Positions 13,324 to 20,272 of a stretch of 21,258 bases of DNA are shown here, piece by piece. Position numbers and translations under genes: made by a program. The DNA is from Chloroflexota bacterium. GTDB lineage: Bacteria > Chloroflexota > Dehalococcoidia > UBA2979. The stretch lies in the NCBI GenBank assembly GCA_947446155.1, contig CANFFZ010000028.1:1-21258 (forward strand), given 5' to 3'. The notes beneath the pieces were generated by a model. The model did not search any database and was not told the origin of the DNA. It saw only the letters and a list, made by a program, of their open reading frames with translations. Each line of letters begins with the position of its first letter. Position 1 is the first letter of the stretch.

Positions 13324-15771
13324 ATGACCACTGAAACGAATACCGGCTCCCAGACGCAGGTCTTCACCCGTGAGATCGAAGGCGTGACCTTCGAAATCGG
13401 CGCGGGCCGCCTGGCGCAGAACGCCGCCGGCGCCGTGACCATCCGCTACGGCGACACCGTCCTGCTGGTGACGGTCTGCGAGGGCGAGCCCCGCCCCGGC
13501 ATCGACTTCTTCCCGCTGACGGTGGACTTCGAAGAGCGCATGTACGCCATCGGCAAGGTGCCGGGCTCGTTCTTCCGCCGCGAGGGGCGCCCGGGCACGG
13601 ACGCCACGCTGGCCGCCCGCATGACTGACCGCCCGATCCGCCCGTTGTTCCCGAAGGGTTTCAAGCGCGAGGTGCAGATTTCCTGCCTCCTCATCGCCTC
13701 TGACCGGATGAACCCGGCCGAGCCGTTCGCCACCATCGGCGCGTCTGCCGCGATCAACATCTCCTCGCTGCCGTTCGAGCAGCCGGTGTCCTCAGTCTCC
13801 ATCGGCCGCATCAACGGCGTGCTGAAGGCATTCCCGACATACGCCGAGCGCGAGCAGTCCGACCTGGAACTCACCGTCGCCGCGACTGATGACTCGATCA
13901 TCATGCTCGAGGTTGGCGCGAAGGAGATCTCCGAGGCCGACCTCATCACCGCCATCGCGTATGGCGAGAAGGTCTGCCGCGAACTCAACGCCCTGCAGCG
14001 CGAAGTCATCGCCGCCCTCGGCCAGCCGAAGACGGCATGGGTCGCGCCGAACCAGGACGCGGAAGTCGCCCTGCGCGAGCGCGTGAAGAAGATCCTCACC
14101 GGCCGCGAAGAGGAACTGATGTCCGCGCTCAAGGGCGAGGGCTTCCGTGGCATCGACGAGATCGGCCGCCAGGTCACCGCGCAGATCAGCGCGGAAGACG
14201 GCGCCCCGGCCAACGGTGGCCAGGTCCGTGCCGCTGCCGAGTATGTGCTGAAGCAGACGTTGCGCGCTCGCATCCTGACCACGGGCCTGCGTGCGGACAA
14301 CCGCAAGGCGGACCAGATCCGCAAACTGACCGCCGAGGTGGGCGTGCTCCCGCGCGTCCACGGCTCTGGCCTCTTCCAGCGCGGTGAGACGCAGGTGCTG
14401 ACCGTCGCCACGCTGGGCGCACTCCGTGACCGGGCGAAGTTGGATAACATCGCCCCCACCGAGTGGAAGATGTTCATGCACCATTACAACTTCCCGTCCT
14501 TCTCGGTCGGGGAGGCGCGTCCGCTGCGCGGGCCGGGCCGCCGCGAGATTGGCCACGGCATGCTCGCCGAGAAGGCGATCGAGCCGGTGCTGCCGCCGTT
14601 CCACGAGTTCCCCTACACGATCCGCCTGGTGTCGGACGTGCTCTCCTCCAACGGCTCCACGTCGCAGGCCTCGGTCTGCGGTTCCACGCTGGCGCTGATG
14701 GACGCGGGCGTGCCGATCGCCGCGCCGGTCGGCGGCATCGCGATGGGCCTGATCACGAGCGATGACGAGAGCAAGTACGTCCTGCTCACGGACATCGCCG
14801 GCGTCGAGGATGCCCTTGGCGACATGGACTTCAAGGTCGCGGGCACCCACGAGGGCGTCACGGCTGTCCAGCTGGACATCAAGCTCGGCCACCTGCCGCC
14901 GAACTTCCTGGAGGAAGTGTTCGAGGCGGCCCGCGTCGCCCGCATGCAGATCCTTGAGGTGATGCTCGCGGCGATCTCGGAGCCGCGTAAGGAAGTCGGC
15001 GAGTTCGCGCCGAAGATCACGATCGTCAAGATCGACCCGTCGAAGATCGGTGCGGTCATCGGGCCGGGCGGTCGTGTCATCAACGGCATCATCGCCGCGA
15101 CTGGTGCCTCCATCGACATCGAGGAGGACGGTTCGGTCTTCGTCGGCGGTTCGGACATCAACGGCGTGCGCGCCGCGATCCGTCAGATCGAGGGCCTGAC
15201 CCGCGAACTGATGATCGGTGACGTCTTCGAAGGCCCGGTTTCGCGCATCATGTCCTTCGGCGCCTTCGTGGAGATCCTCCCGGGCAAGGACGGCATGGTC
15301 CACATCTCGGAGCTCTCCGAGGACCGCGTCGACCGTGTCGAGGACGTCGTCCAGGTCGGCGACCACGTCAAGGTGAAGGTGATGGAGATCGACAACCTCG
15401 GTCGCATCAACCTCACGATGCGTGGCGTTGACGACGAGGGTTCAGTCGGCCTCTCCGACGACGACGCCAGCCGCGGCGGTGAGCCCCGCGTGATCTCGCG
15501 TGGCGGCGGCGGCGGCGGCGGTGGTCGAGGCGGCCCGCGCCCCGGCGGCGGTGGTGGCGGTGGCCGTGGCGGCGACCGTGGCCCGCGTCGTGACGACCGA
15601 GGCGGCCCGCCGCGCGGTGGTGGCGGTGACCGTGGTGGCAACGGCGGCGGGAACGGCGGGGGCAATGGCGGTGGCGACCGCGCCCCGCGCCCGGAACGCC
15701 CCGCGGGCGAAGACCGTCCGGCCGGTGGCGGCGAGCGCCCGGCTGGCGGCGGCGGTGGCCGTCGCTGGTAG
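13324..15771 (+). CDS. pnp: polyribonucleotide nucleotidyltransferase (PNPase) with RGG-rich tail
   Basis: An 815-residue phosphorolytic 3'-5' exoribonuclease, also able to add nucleotides; a trimer in known relatives. Two RNase PH-like domains are present. The first opens with EGVTFEIGAGRLAQNAAGAV, the second has FSVGEARPLRGPGRREIGHG and SSNGSTSQASVCGSTLALMDAGV, with catalytic site residues in place. A KH domain follows (IDPSKIGAVIGPGGRVI, with the GxxG loop), then an S1 domain (GPVSRIMSFGAFVEI to GRINLTMRG). From about residue 715 to 815 there is an unusual low-complexity tail of Gly, Arg, Pro and Asp with RGG and GNGGG repeats. The ATG is preceded by AGAGG at about 5 nt. An intrinsic terminator follows. 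Confidence 0.97.
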   Translation: MTTETNTGSQTQVFTREIEGVTFEIGAGRLAQNAAGAVTIRYGDTVLLVTVCEGEPRPGIDFFPLTVDFEERMYAIGKVPGSFFRREGRPGTDATLAARMTDRPIRPLFPKGFKREVQISCLLIASDRMNPAEPFATIGASAAINISSLPFEQPVSSVSIGRINGVLKAFPTYAEREQSDLELTVAATDDSIIMLEVGAKEISEADLITAIAYGEKVCRELNALQREVIAALGQPKTAWVAPNQDAEVALRERVKKILTGREEELMSALKGEGFRGIDEIGRQVTAQISAEDGAPANGGQVRAAAEYVLKQTLRARILTTGLRADNRKADQIRKLTAEVGVLPRVHGSGLFQRGETQVLTVATLGALRDRAKLDNIAPTEWKMFMHHYNFPSFSVGEARPLRGPGRREIGHGMLAEKAIEPVLPPFHEFPYTIRLVSDVLSSNGSTSQASVCGSTLALMDAGVPIAAPVGGIAMGLITSDDESKYVLLTDIAGVEDALGDMDFKVAGTHEGVTAVQLDIKLGHLPPNFLEEVFEAARVARMQILEVMLAAISEPRKEVGEFAPKITIVKIDPSKIGAVIGPGGRVINGIIAATGASIDIEEDGSVFVGGSDINGVRAAIRQIEGLTRELMIGDVFEGPVSRIMSFGAFVEILPGKDGMVHISELSEDRVDRVEDVVQVGDHVKVKVMEIDNLGRINLTMRGVDDEGSVGLSDDDASRGGEPRVISRGGGGGGGGRGGPRPGGGGGGGRGGDRGPRRDDRGGPPRGGGGDRGGNGGGNGGGNGGGDRAPRPERPAGEDRPAGGGERPAGGGGGRRW
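15502..15769 (+). repeat. GGC/GGT repeat tract encoding the PNPase tail
   Basis: Six consecutive GGC codons start at 15502, followed by GGT runs and repeated GGCGGTGGT, CGTGGC and GGCGGGAAC units. The reading frame stays open throughout and keeps Arg-Gly-Gly, Gly-Asn-Gly and Pro-Ala-Gly words. The composition makes replication slippage likely, so length may vary between strains. Confidence 0.7.
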
Positions 15772-15795
15772 GTCTCGATTCGGAGACTCAGAACG

Positions 15796-15821
15796 CGAGG
15801 CCCGGCACACGCCGGGCCTCG
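15796..15821 (+). terminator. intrinsic terminator of pnp
   Basis: CGAGGCCCGGC (15796-15806) pairs perfectly with GCCGGGCCTCG (15811-15821) around ACAC, followed by TTGTAT. The stem starts about 25 nt after the pnp stop. The U-tract is short, but stem strength and place make this the best terminator in the window. Confidence 0.75.
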
Positions 15822-15842
15822 TTGTATCCCCGGCACCATCGG

Positions 15843-15848
15843 TAGACT
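15843..15848 (+). promoter_or_regulatory. -10 hexamer of a leaderless promoter
   Basis: TAGACT ends 7 nt before ATG 15855, so the transcript would begin at or next to the start codon. There is no Shine-Dalgarno sequence in the gap and the pnp terminator lies directly upstream, so an own promoter is needed. Confidence 0.5.
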
Positions 15849-15854
15849 CACCCG

Positions 15855-16556
15855 ATGAACATCGCGGACGACCTCGTGTACCCGTATGCCAGTGTGCCGC
15901 CACGGATCGCCCTCGATGTCGCGGAGGCACTCGCCCGGTGTGCCGCGGTGTCGCGCGTCACGCTTTTCGGGTCGCTCGCCTCGGGTACGCATGACGGCTG
16001 GTCAGACATCGATGTGATGTGCGTGACGCCGGGCCAGACGGGCGCGTGGGAGGCGATCGCGCTCGTGCGAGAGTCGATGCCGCTGCGGTGGCACGGCCCA
16101 TTCGCGGACCTGCCGCTGCCGTCCGGCCGCTACTGGCCCTATGGCGAGTCGATCTTCCACTCAGTTGACCTCTCGTTCCGCACCGCCGAGGCGCATGCGC
16201 GGGCGCTGGACGAGGGTGTCAACGGCCACAAGGTGATCGCACACGACCTCCTCTGGCGCGATGCCGAACCTTATCGAGATATCGGCTCAGGCAAACAGCC
16301 GGACGGCGAGTACGAGTTCACGCACGCACTCCATGCGGCGATGAAAGCGGTGAAGGCCTACATGCGCGGTCGAGGTGGCTGGGCCGCCGTCTCGACCCAG
16401 ATGGAAGCGCTGGAGGCGCAGGCGCGCCGGCTGCCTCGACGCCCTGCCGGCGGACGTCCCGATGACGTCCTCGACGAGGCGCGTAGTCTCTACCAGCGGC
16501 TGCTGATGGATCGGTTGCGGTCCGGCAGCACGTCCGAGAGTGGGGGGCAGGCATGA
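15855..16556 (+). CDS. nucleotidyltransferase-fold protein (MNT/ANT-like)
   Basis: A 233-residue protein with a polymerase beta-type nucleotidyltransferase N-terminal half. VTLFGSLASGTHDGWSDIDVM (about 36-54) contains the GS motif and the metal-binding DxD pair (D51, D53). The C-terminal third is helical and rich in Arg and Gly (AMKAVKAYMRGRGGW onward), possibly a substrate-binding helical region as in aminoglycoside or protein-modifying nucleotidyltransferases. The substrate is unknown. No HEPN partner gene is adjacent, so a MNT-HEPN toxin-antitoxin pair is not supported. The last four bases overlap dapB (ATGA), indicating coupled translation with lysine-pathway genes. It stands between pnp and dapB. 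Confidence 0.75.
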   Translation: MNIADDLVYPYASVPPRIALDVAEALARCAAVSRVTLFGSLASGTHDGWSDIDVMCVTPGQTGAWEAIALVRESMPLRWHGPFADLPLPSGRYWPYGESIFHSVDLSFRTAEAHARALDEGVNGHKVIAHDLLWRDAEPYRDIGSGKQPDGEYEFTHALHAAMKAVKAYMRGRGGWAAVSTQMEALEAQARRLPRRPAGGRPDDVLDEARSLYQRLLMDRLRSGSTSESGGQA

Positions 16557-17344
16557 TCCGCGTCGCGATCACCGGTACCGGCCAGATGGCCCGCCTCGTT
16601 CTCGCCACCATCGAGGCGCAGCCTGACCTCGATGCTGTGGGGCTCGTCGAGCCGACGGGTGTCACGACGGGTGAGTTCCGAGGGGACTCGGGTGCGGTCT
16701 ACCCGCTGTCCGACGATCCGGCGGCACTCTTCGCCTCGGTCCACCCGGACGTTGTCATCGACTTTACGAACGCGGCCTTCACCCCACGCCTCGTCGAGGC
16801 TGCACTCGCGCACGGCGTCCGCCCGGTCATCGGCACCTCAGGCGTCGACGGTGCGACTGTCGAGCGCCTGCGCGCCGGCAGCGCCGAGGCGAAGCGGGGC
16901 GCCGTCGTCGCCGCCAACTTCGCGATCGGCGCCATCCTCGAGATGCACATGGCGACGATCGCCGCGCGCTTCTTCGACAGTGCGGAGATCATCGAACTCC
17001 ACCACAACCTCAAAGTGGACGCCCCCAGCGGGACGGCGCTCACGACTGCCCACATGATGCGTGCCGCCCGAGGTACCGACTTCACCTCGAACGTCCCTGA
17101 CCTCCGACATATTGAGGACACTCGAGGCGGTGCGATTGGCGGCATCCCGATCCACTCGATCCGGCTTTCGGGCTTCGTCGCCAGCCAGGAAGTCATCTTC
17201 GGCGGCACGGGCCAGACCCTGACCATCCGCCACGACTCCACCGGCCGTGACTCCTTCATGCCAGGGGTCCTCATCGCCGTCCGCGAGGTGATGCGCCGGG
17301 ACGCCCTCGTCGAGGGGTTGGGCTCGCTGGTGGGGCTGGAATAG
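16553..17344 (+). CDS. dapB: 4-hydroxy-tetrahydrodipicolinate reductase
   Basis: A 263-residue enzyme that reduces the DapA product with NAD(P)H in the lysine and diaminopimelate pathway. The N-terminal VAITGTGQMARLV is a compact dinucleotide-binding loop, shorter by about one residue than the common GxxGxMG. VVIDFTNAAF and PVIGTSGV are the usual strand motifs. The catalytic segment ELHHNLKVDAPSGTAL has H150, H151, K154 and DAPSGTA (156-162). RGGAIGGIPIHSIRLSG and SRDSF-like GRDSFMPGVL complete the C-terminal domain. The ATG overlaps the nucleotidyltransferase stop by 4 bp. asd follows after 125 bp with its own leader. Confidence 0.9.
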   Translation: MIRVAITGTGQMARLVLATIEAQPDLDAVGLVEPTGVTTGEFRGDSGAVYPLSDDPAALFASVHPDVVIDFTNAAFTPRLVEAALAHGVRPVIGTSGVDGATVERLRAGSAEAKRGAVVAANFAIGAILEMHMATIAARFFDSAEIIELHHNLKVDAPSGTALTTAHMMRAARGTDFTSNVPDLRHIEDTRGGAIGGIPIHSIRLSGFVASQEVIFGGTGQTLTIRHDSTGRDSFMPGVLIAVREVMRRDALVEGLGSLVGLE

Positions 17345-17412
17345 CCGCTTCCAAATCGAGAACGCCCGACCCCTCGCGCCTACCGCCTCCTCCGTCGTAC
17401 CATCGAGGGCGA

Positions 17413-17453
17413 GCCGCCGACGGGCGGCGTCTTCGTCCCCGGCGTGAGCCGGG
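17413..17453 (+). promoter_or_regulatory. two hairpins in the asd leader
   Basis: GCCGCC (17413-17418) pairs with GGCGGC (17423-17428) around GACG. CCCGGC (17438-17443) pairs with GCCGGG (17448-17453) around GTGA. The second ends 4 nt before AGGAG (17458-17462), the asd ribosome binding site. A -10-like TACCAT at 17398-17403 would start the leader. The first may also end the dapB transcript. There is too little sequence for a lysine riboswitch. Confidence 0.4.
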
Positions 17454-17469
17454 CAGCAGGAGCACCAGC

Positions 17470-18498
17470 GTGGAGCCAGTGATTGCCGTGATCGGGGCGA
17501 CCGGGGCCGTGGGGGATGTCTTCCTCCGCGTTGCTGCGGAGCGGCACCTCAAGATGAAGGAACTCCGGCTCCTCGCGTCCGCCCGGTCCGAGGGCAAGAC
17601 GCTGATGTACGACGGCAAGCCGATCACCGTCCACGAGGTGACGCGCGCCAACCTGGAGGGCGCCGACATCGTCTTCTGCTCGGCGGACTCGTCCGTGTCG
17701 AAGCAGTGGGGGCCAGTCGTCCGCGAGATGGGCGGCGTCATGATCGATGACGGCTCCGCCTACCGCATGGACGCGAACGTCCCGCTGGTCGTGCCGGAGA
17801 TCAACGGCGACGATCTCGAATGGCACGAGGGCATCGTCTCGATCCCGAACTGCACCACGACACCTCTCGTCATGGCGCTGCACGCGATGCGTACCGTCGC
17901 GCCGCTGAAGCGCGTGACGGCGGCGACGTACCAGGCGGTGTCCGGCACGGGCGCGGCGGCGGTGCGCGAGCTGAACGCGCAGGTGGAGGCGATCGGGGCT
18001 GGCCGTGCCGTACCCGCGCTCGAGGTCTACTCGCAGCAGATCGCGATGAACGTGCTGCCGCAGGTCGATGACTTCGCGGAGGACGACTACACCAAAGAAG
18101 AACTGAAGATGCGCAACGAGACGCGCAAGGTCCTGCACCTCGACGGCCTGAAGTTCGCCGCCACGTGCGTGCGCGTCCCGGTGGCGTTGAGCCATGCCGA
18201 GGCCGTCCACGTGGAGTTCGAGGGCCCCGCACCGATCGAGGCGCTGAAGGCCGCGCTCCGTGTGATGCCGGGCGTCGTGCTGATCGAGGACCCGACGCAG
18301 GTCATCACCCCGCTCCAGGCGGCCAACCGTGACGAGGCCTTCGTCGCGCGACTCCGGATCGACCCGACGGTCGACCACGGCGTCGTGTTCTGGTGCGTGA
18401 CGGACAACCTGCGCAAGGGCGCGGCGACGAACGCGATCCAGATCGCCGAGGAACTCCTGCGCCGCAACCTCGTGCGGCTGCCCGCGCTCAAGCGCTAG
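17470..18498 (+). CDS. asd: aspartate-semialdehyde dehydrogenase
   Basis: A 342-residue enzyme that reduces aspartyl phosphate to aspartate semialdehyde with NADPH, the branch point to lysine, threonine and methionine. AVIGATGAVGDVFLR (6-20) is the nucleotide-binding loop. SIPNCTTTPL has the catalytic Cys128. ATYQAVSGTGAAAVREL and NVLPQVDDF are conserved in the short bacterial/fungal-type ASADH. TCVRVPVALSHAEAV has the catalytic His242 and Arg235. Length is normal. The GTG start has AGGAG about 7 nt upstream. dapA follows 105 bp later, and the product feeds DapA directly. Confidence 0.96.
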   Translation: MEPVIAVIGATGAVGDVFLRVAAERHLKMKELRLLASARSEGKTLMYDGKPITVHEVTRANLEGADIVFCSADSSVSKQWGPVVREMGGVMIDDGSAYRMDANVPLVVPEINGDDLEWHEGIVSIPNCTTTPLVMALHAMRTVAPLKRVTAATYQAVSGTGAAAVRELNAQVEAIGAGRAVPALEVYSQQIAMNVLPQVDDFAEDDYTKEELKMRNETRKVLHLDGLKFAATCVRVPVALSHAEAVHVEFEGPAPIEALKAALRVMPGVVLIEDPTQVITPLQAANRDEAFVARLRIDPTVDHGVVFWCVTDNLRKGAATNAIQIAEELLRRNLVRLPALKR

Positions 18499-18523
18499 CG
18501 GCCACCTCCCCCGCGGCCCGCGC

Positions 18524-18529
18524 TACACT
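18524..18529 (+). promoter_or_regulatory. possible -10 hexamer for dapA
   Basis: TACACT in the 105-bp gap between asd and dapA would start transcription near 18536 and give a leader of about 68 nt. No clear -35 partner is seen, so read-through from asd is also possible. Confidence 0.4.
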
Positions 18530-18603
18530 GCGCCCGCTGCGAGGTGGGATGGTCGCGTGCGCTCGCGACCCCGCCTCGACCGACCCTTGAAGGACGCACC
18601 ACC

Positions 18604-19500
18604 ATGACCGCACCGCTCGGCCGGCTGCTCACTGCGATGATCACGCCGATGACCCCCACCGGGGACGTCGACATCGACGGCGTGAAGCGGCTCGCGCAGG
18701 CCCTCGTCGCCTCAGGCACCGAGGGCATCGTCTCGACGGGCTCGACGGGTGAGGCAGCCGCGCTCTCCGAGGAGGAGGCGGTCGCGGTCTGGCGCGCGAC
18801 GAAGGCGGCCGTCGGCGCGGATGTCGCCGTGATCGCTGGCGCCACGAACAACGACCACGGTGCCTCGCTCCGGCTGACCCGCGAGGCCGTGAAGGCGGGG
18901 CTCGATGGCGTCCTGCTGACCGTGCCCGCGTACAGCAAGCCACCTCAGGCGGGCCTCGTGCGCCACTTCACGGCGATCGCCGATGCGGCCGAGGGGCTGC
19001 CGTGCGTGCTCTACAACATCCCCGGTCGCTCGGCGCTCAACATGACGGCGGAGACGACGCTGCGGCTCGCTGAGGTGTCGAACATCGTCGGCATCAAGGA
19101 GTCGAGCGAGATGTTCGGCCAGATCGGCGAGGTCATCGCGCGCGCGCCTTCAGGGTTCCGGGTGTGGTCGGGGAACGACACGGACACGCTGTTCGTCATG
19201 GCCCTTGGTGGCTACGGCGTCGTCAGCGTCGCGAGCCACCTCGTGGGCCGCCAGATCCGCGCACAAATCGAAGCCGCGTGCGCCAGCCGTACCGCCGAGG
19301 CCACCGCGATCCACCATCGGCTGATGCCGTTGGTCAGCGCGCTGTTCGTGGAGAGCAACCCGATCCCTGTGAAGTACGCCCTTGCGAAGACAGGTCTGCC
19401 CGCCGGTCCGCCTCGACTCCCGCTCATCGAGGCCTCGGATGCCGCCCGCGCCCGCATCGACGCCGCGATGGCGCAGGTGACGATCGATATCGGGGAGTAG
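18604..19500 (+). CDS. dapA: 4-hydroxy-tetrahydrodipicolinate synthase
   Basis: A 298-residue (beta/alpha)8 aldolase that condenses pyruvate with aspartate semialdehyde. K165 in NIVGIKESSE is the Schiff-base lysine. Y137 in CVLYNIPGR, Y110 in VPAYSKPPQ and R142 complete the active site. The T44-T45-type motif reads TGSTGE, with Ser in the first Thr place. Length is normal. ATG 18604 is chosen because it starts the canonical N-terminus, with AAGGA about 9 nt upstream; the frame is open to 18544, but that part covers the predicted leader. It acts directly after Asd and before DapB, both encoded upstream. Confidence 0.95.
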   Translation: MTAPLGRLLTAMITPMTPTGDVDIDGVKRLAQALVASGTEGIVSTGSTGEAAALSEEEAVAVWRATKAAVGADVAVIAGATNNDHGASLRLTREAVKAGLDGVLLTVPAYSKPPQAGLVRHFTAIADAAEGLPCVLYNIPGRSALNMTAETTLRLAEVSNIVGIKESSEMFGQIGEVIARAPSGFRVWSGNDTDTLFVMALGGYGVVSVASHLVGRQIRAQIEAACASRTAEATAIHHRLMPLVSALFVESNPIPVKYALAKTGLPAGPPRLPLIEASDAARARIDAAMAQVTIDIGE

Positions 19501-19517
19501 CGAGTCTTCGGCCCTGC

Positions 19518-20228
19518 TTAGTGCAGCGTGCCGTCTCGACGATCCTCGATTGCTGCGATCTCGACCATGCCCATCTCGTCGCGCGCATGGACGAGGGCTT
19601 CGATGCACGCGTCGGGGGTGGCCCAGCCGGACTCGCGGACGAGTTGCGCGAGGCCCTCGCCGCTCGCGGCGACGGCGGGGAGTTTCTTCGTGAACTCCTT
19701 CTTGAGGCCGGTCCACAACTCCTCGGGGTGGTCGAGCGCGAAGCGCGCGTAGAAGAGCGCGCCGAGGGCGTGGTCGGGGGCGGCGGGGTCCTCCCAGTCC
19801 TTGGTCGCTTCGCGCAGGATGCCCTTCATGCCCTGATGGCGCTGCTTGACCTCCCACTGCGACTCGATGCCGTACGGGGCGAGGCGTGCCTCCGCCTCCG
19901 GGCCGAGGACGAGGTCACGCAGGGCGTGGCGCAGGGTTGGGCCGCCGTTGAAGTCGGTCTCGCCGAGAATGACGTCCGGGTAGTGGTCCAGCGTCTGGCG
20001 CACGTGCTGGAGCGCGACGCCGAGGGCGTGTGCGAGGGCGTGTGTGGGGACGCCGGTGAGCAGTGAGATGACGACGACGCCCGAGTTATGCCAGTCGACA
20101 TCGGAGAGCGCGCCGCCCTCGTACTGTTCGACGCGGAGCGAACACTCGGTCTCGGCGAGCAGTCGCGCCTCGATCTCCTGGTACAGCGGCTCGATGGCCG
20201 TGCCGATCTCTTTGCCGATGACCTTCAT
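19518..20228 (-). CDS. hypothetical protein downstream of mutM
   Basis: A 236-residue cytosolic protein that I do not recognise. It begins MKVIGKEIGTAIEPLYQEIEARL (helical). A beta-rich segment SLRVEQYEGGALSDVDWHNSGVVVISLL follows, then a helical stretch with HALAHALGVALQHVRQ. The middle has WEVKQRHQGMKGILREA, and the C-terminal half is charged and helical (ELWTGLKKEFTKKL, DACIEALVHARDEMGMVEIAAIE). No HExxH, Walker or DNA-binding motif is evident. I place the start at ATG 20228, preceded by a GGAGGGGG run and lying after the mutM stop; the frame is also open to 20303 inside mutM. It is third in a probable pheA-mutM operon. Function unknown. Confidence 0.7.
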   Translation of the reverse strand: MKVIGKEIGTAIEPLYQEIEARLLAETECSLRVEQYEGGALSDVDWHNSGVVVISLLTGVPTHALAHALGVALQHVRQTLDHYPDVILGETDFNGGPTLRHALRDLVLGPEAEARLAPYGIESQWEVKQRHQGMKGILREATKDWEDPAAPDHALGALFYARFALDHPEELWTGLKKEFTKKLPAVAASGEGLAQLVRESGWATPDACIEALVHARDEMGMVEIAAIEDRRDGTLH

Positions 20229-20245
20229 CCCCGCCCCCTCCAGCA

Positions 20246-20263
20246 GCCCGAGTGCGCTCGGGC
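20246..20263. terminator. small hairpin between mutM and the unknown gene
   Basis: GCCCGAG and CTCGGGC pair over 7 bp around TGCG, just after the mutM stop (20273) on the - strand and before the next ATG at 20228. No U-tract follows, so it may set the relative expression of the two genes rather than end transcription. Confidence 0.35.
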
Positions 20264-20272
20264 CTTCCGAGC

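Noticed and set aside
13792..15366. Long open frame (524 codons) on the - strand across pnp
   Set aside because: It is antisense to the certain PNPase frame. Asp/Arg/Val/Leu-rich composition is what G/C-ended codons give when read on the opposite strand, and it has no family motif.
15502..15769. CRISPR-like or tandem repeat array
   Set aside because: The repeats are in-frame glycine codons of the PNPase tail without constant repeat and spacer units.
15855..16556. MNT-HEPN type toxin-antitoxin system
   Set aside because: The nucleotidyltransferase is alone. Neighbours are pnp and dapB, and no HEPN (RxxxxH) gene overlaps it.
17345..17469. Lysine riboswitch ahead of asd
   Set aside because: The gap is 125 bp, shorter than the known aptamer plus expression platform, and shows only two small hairpins.
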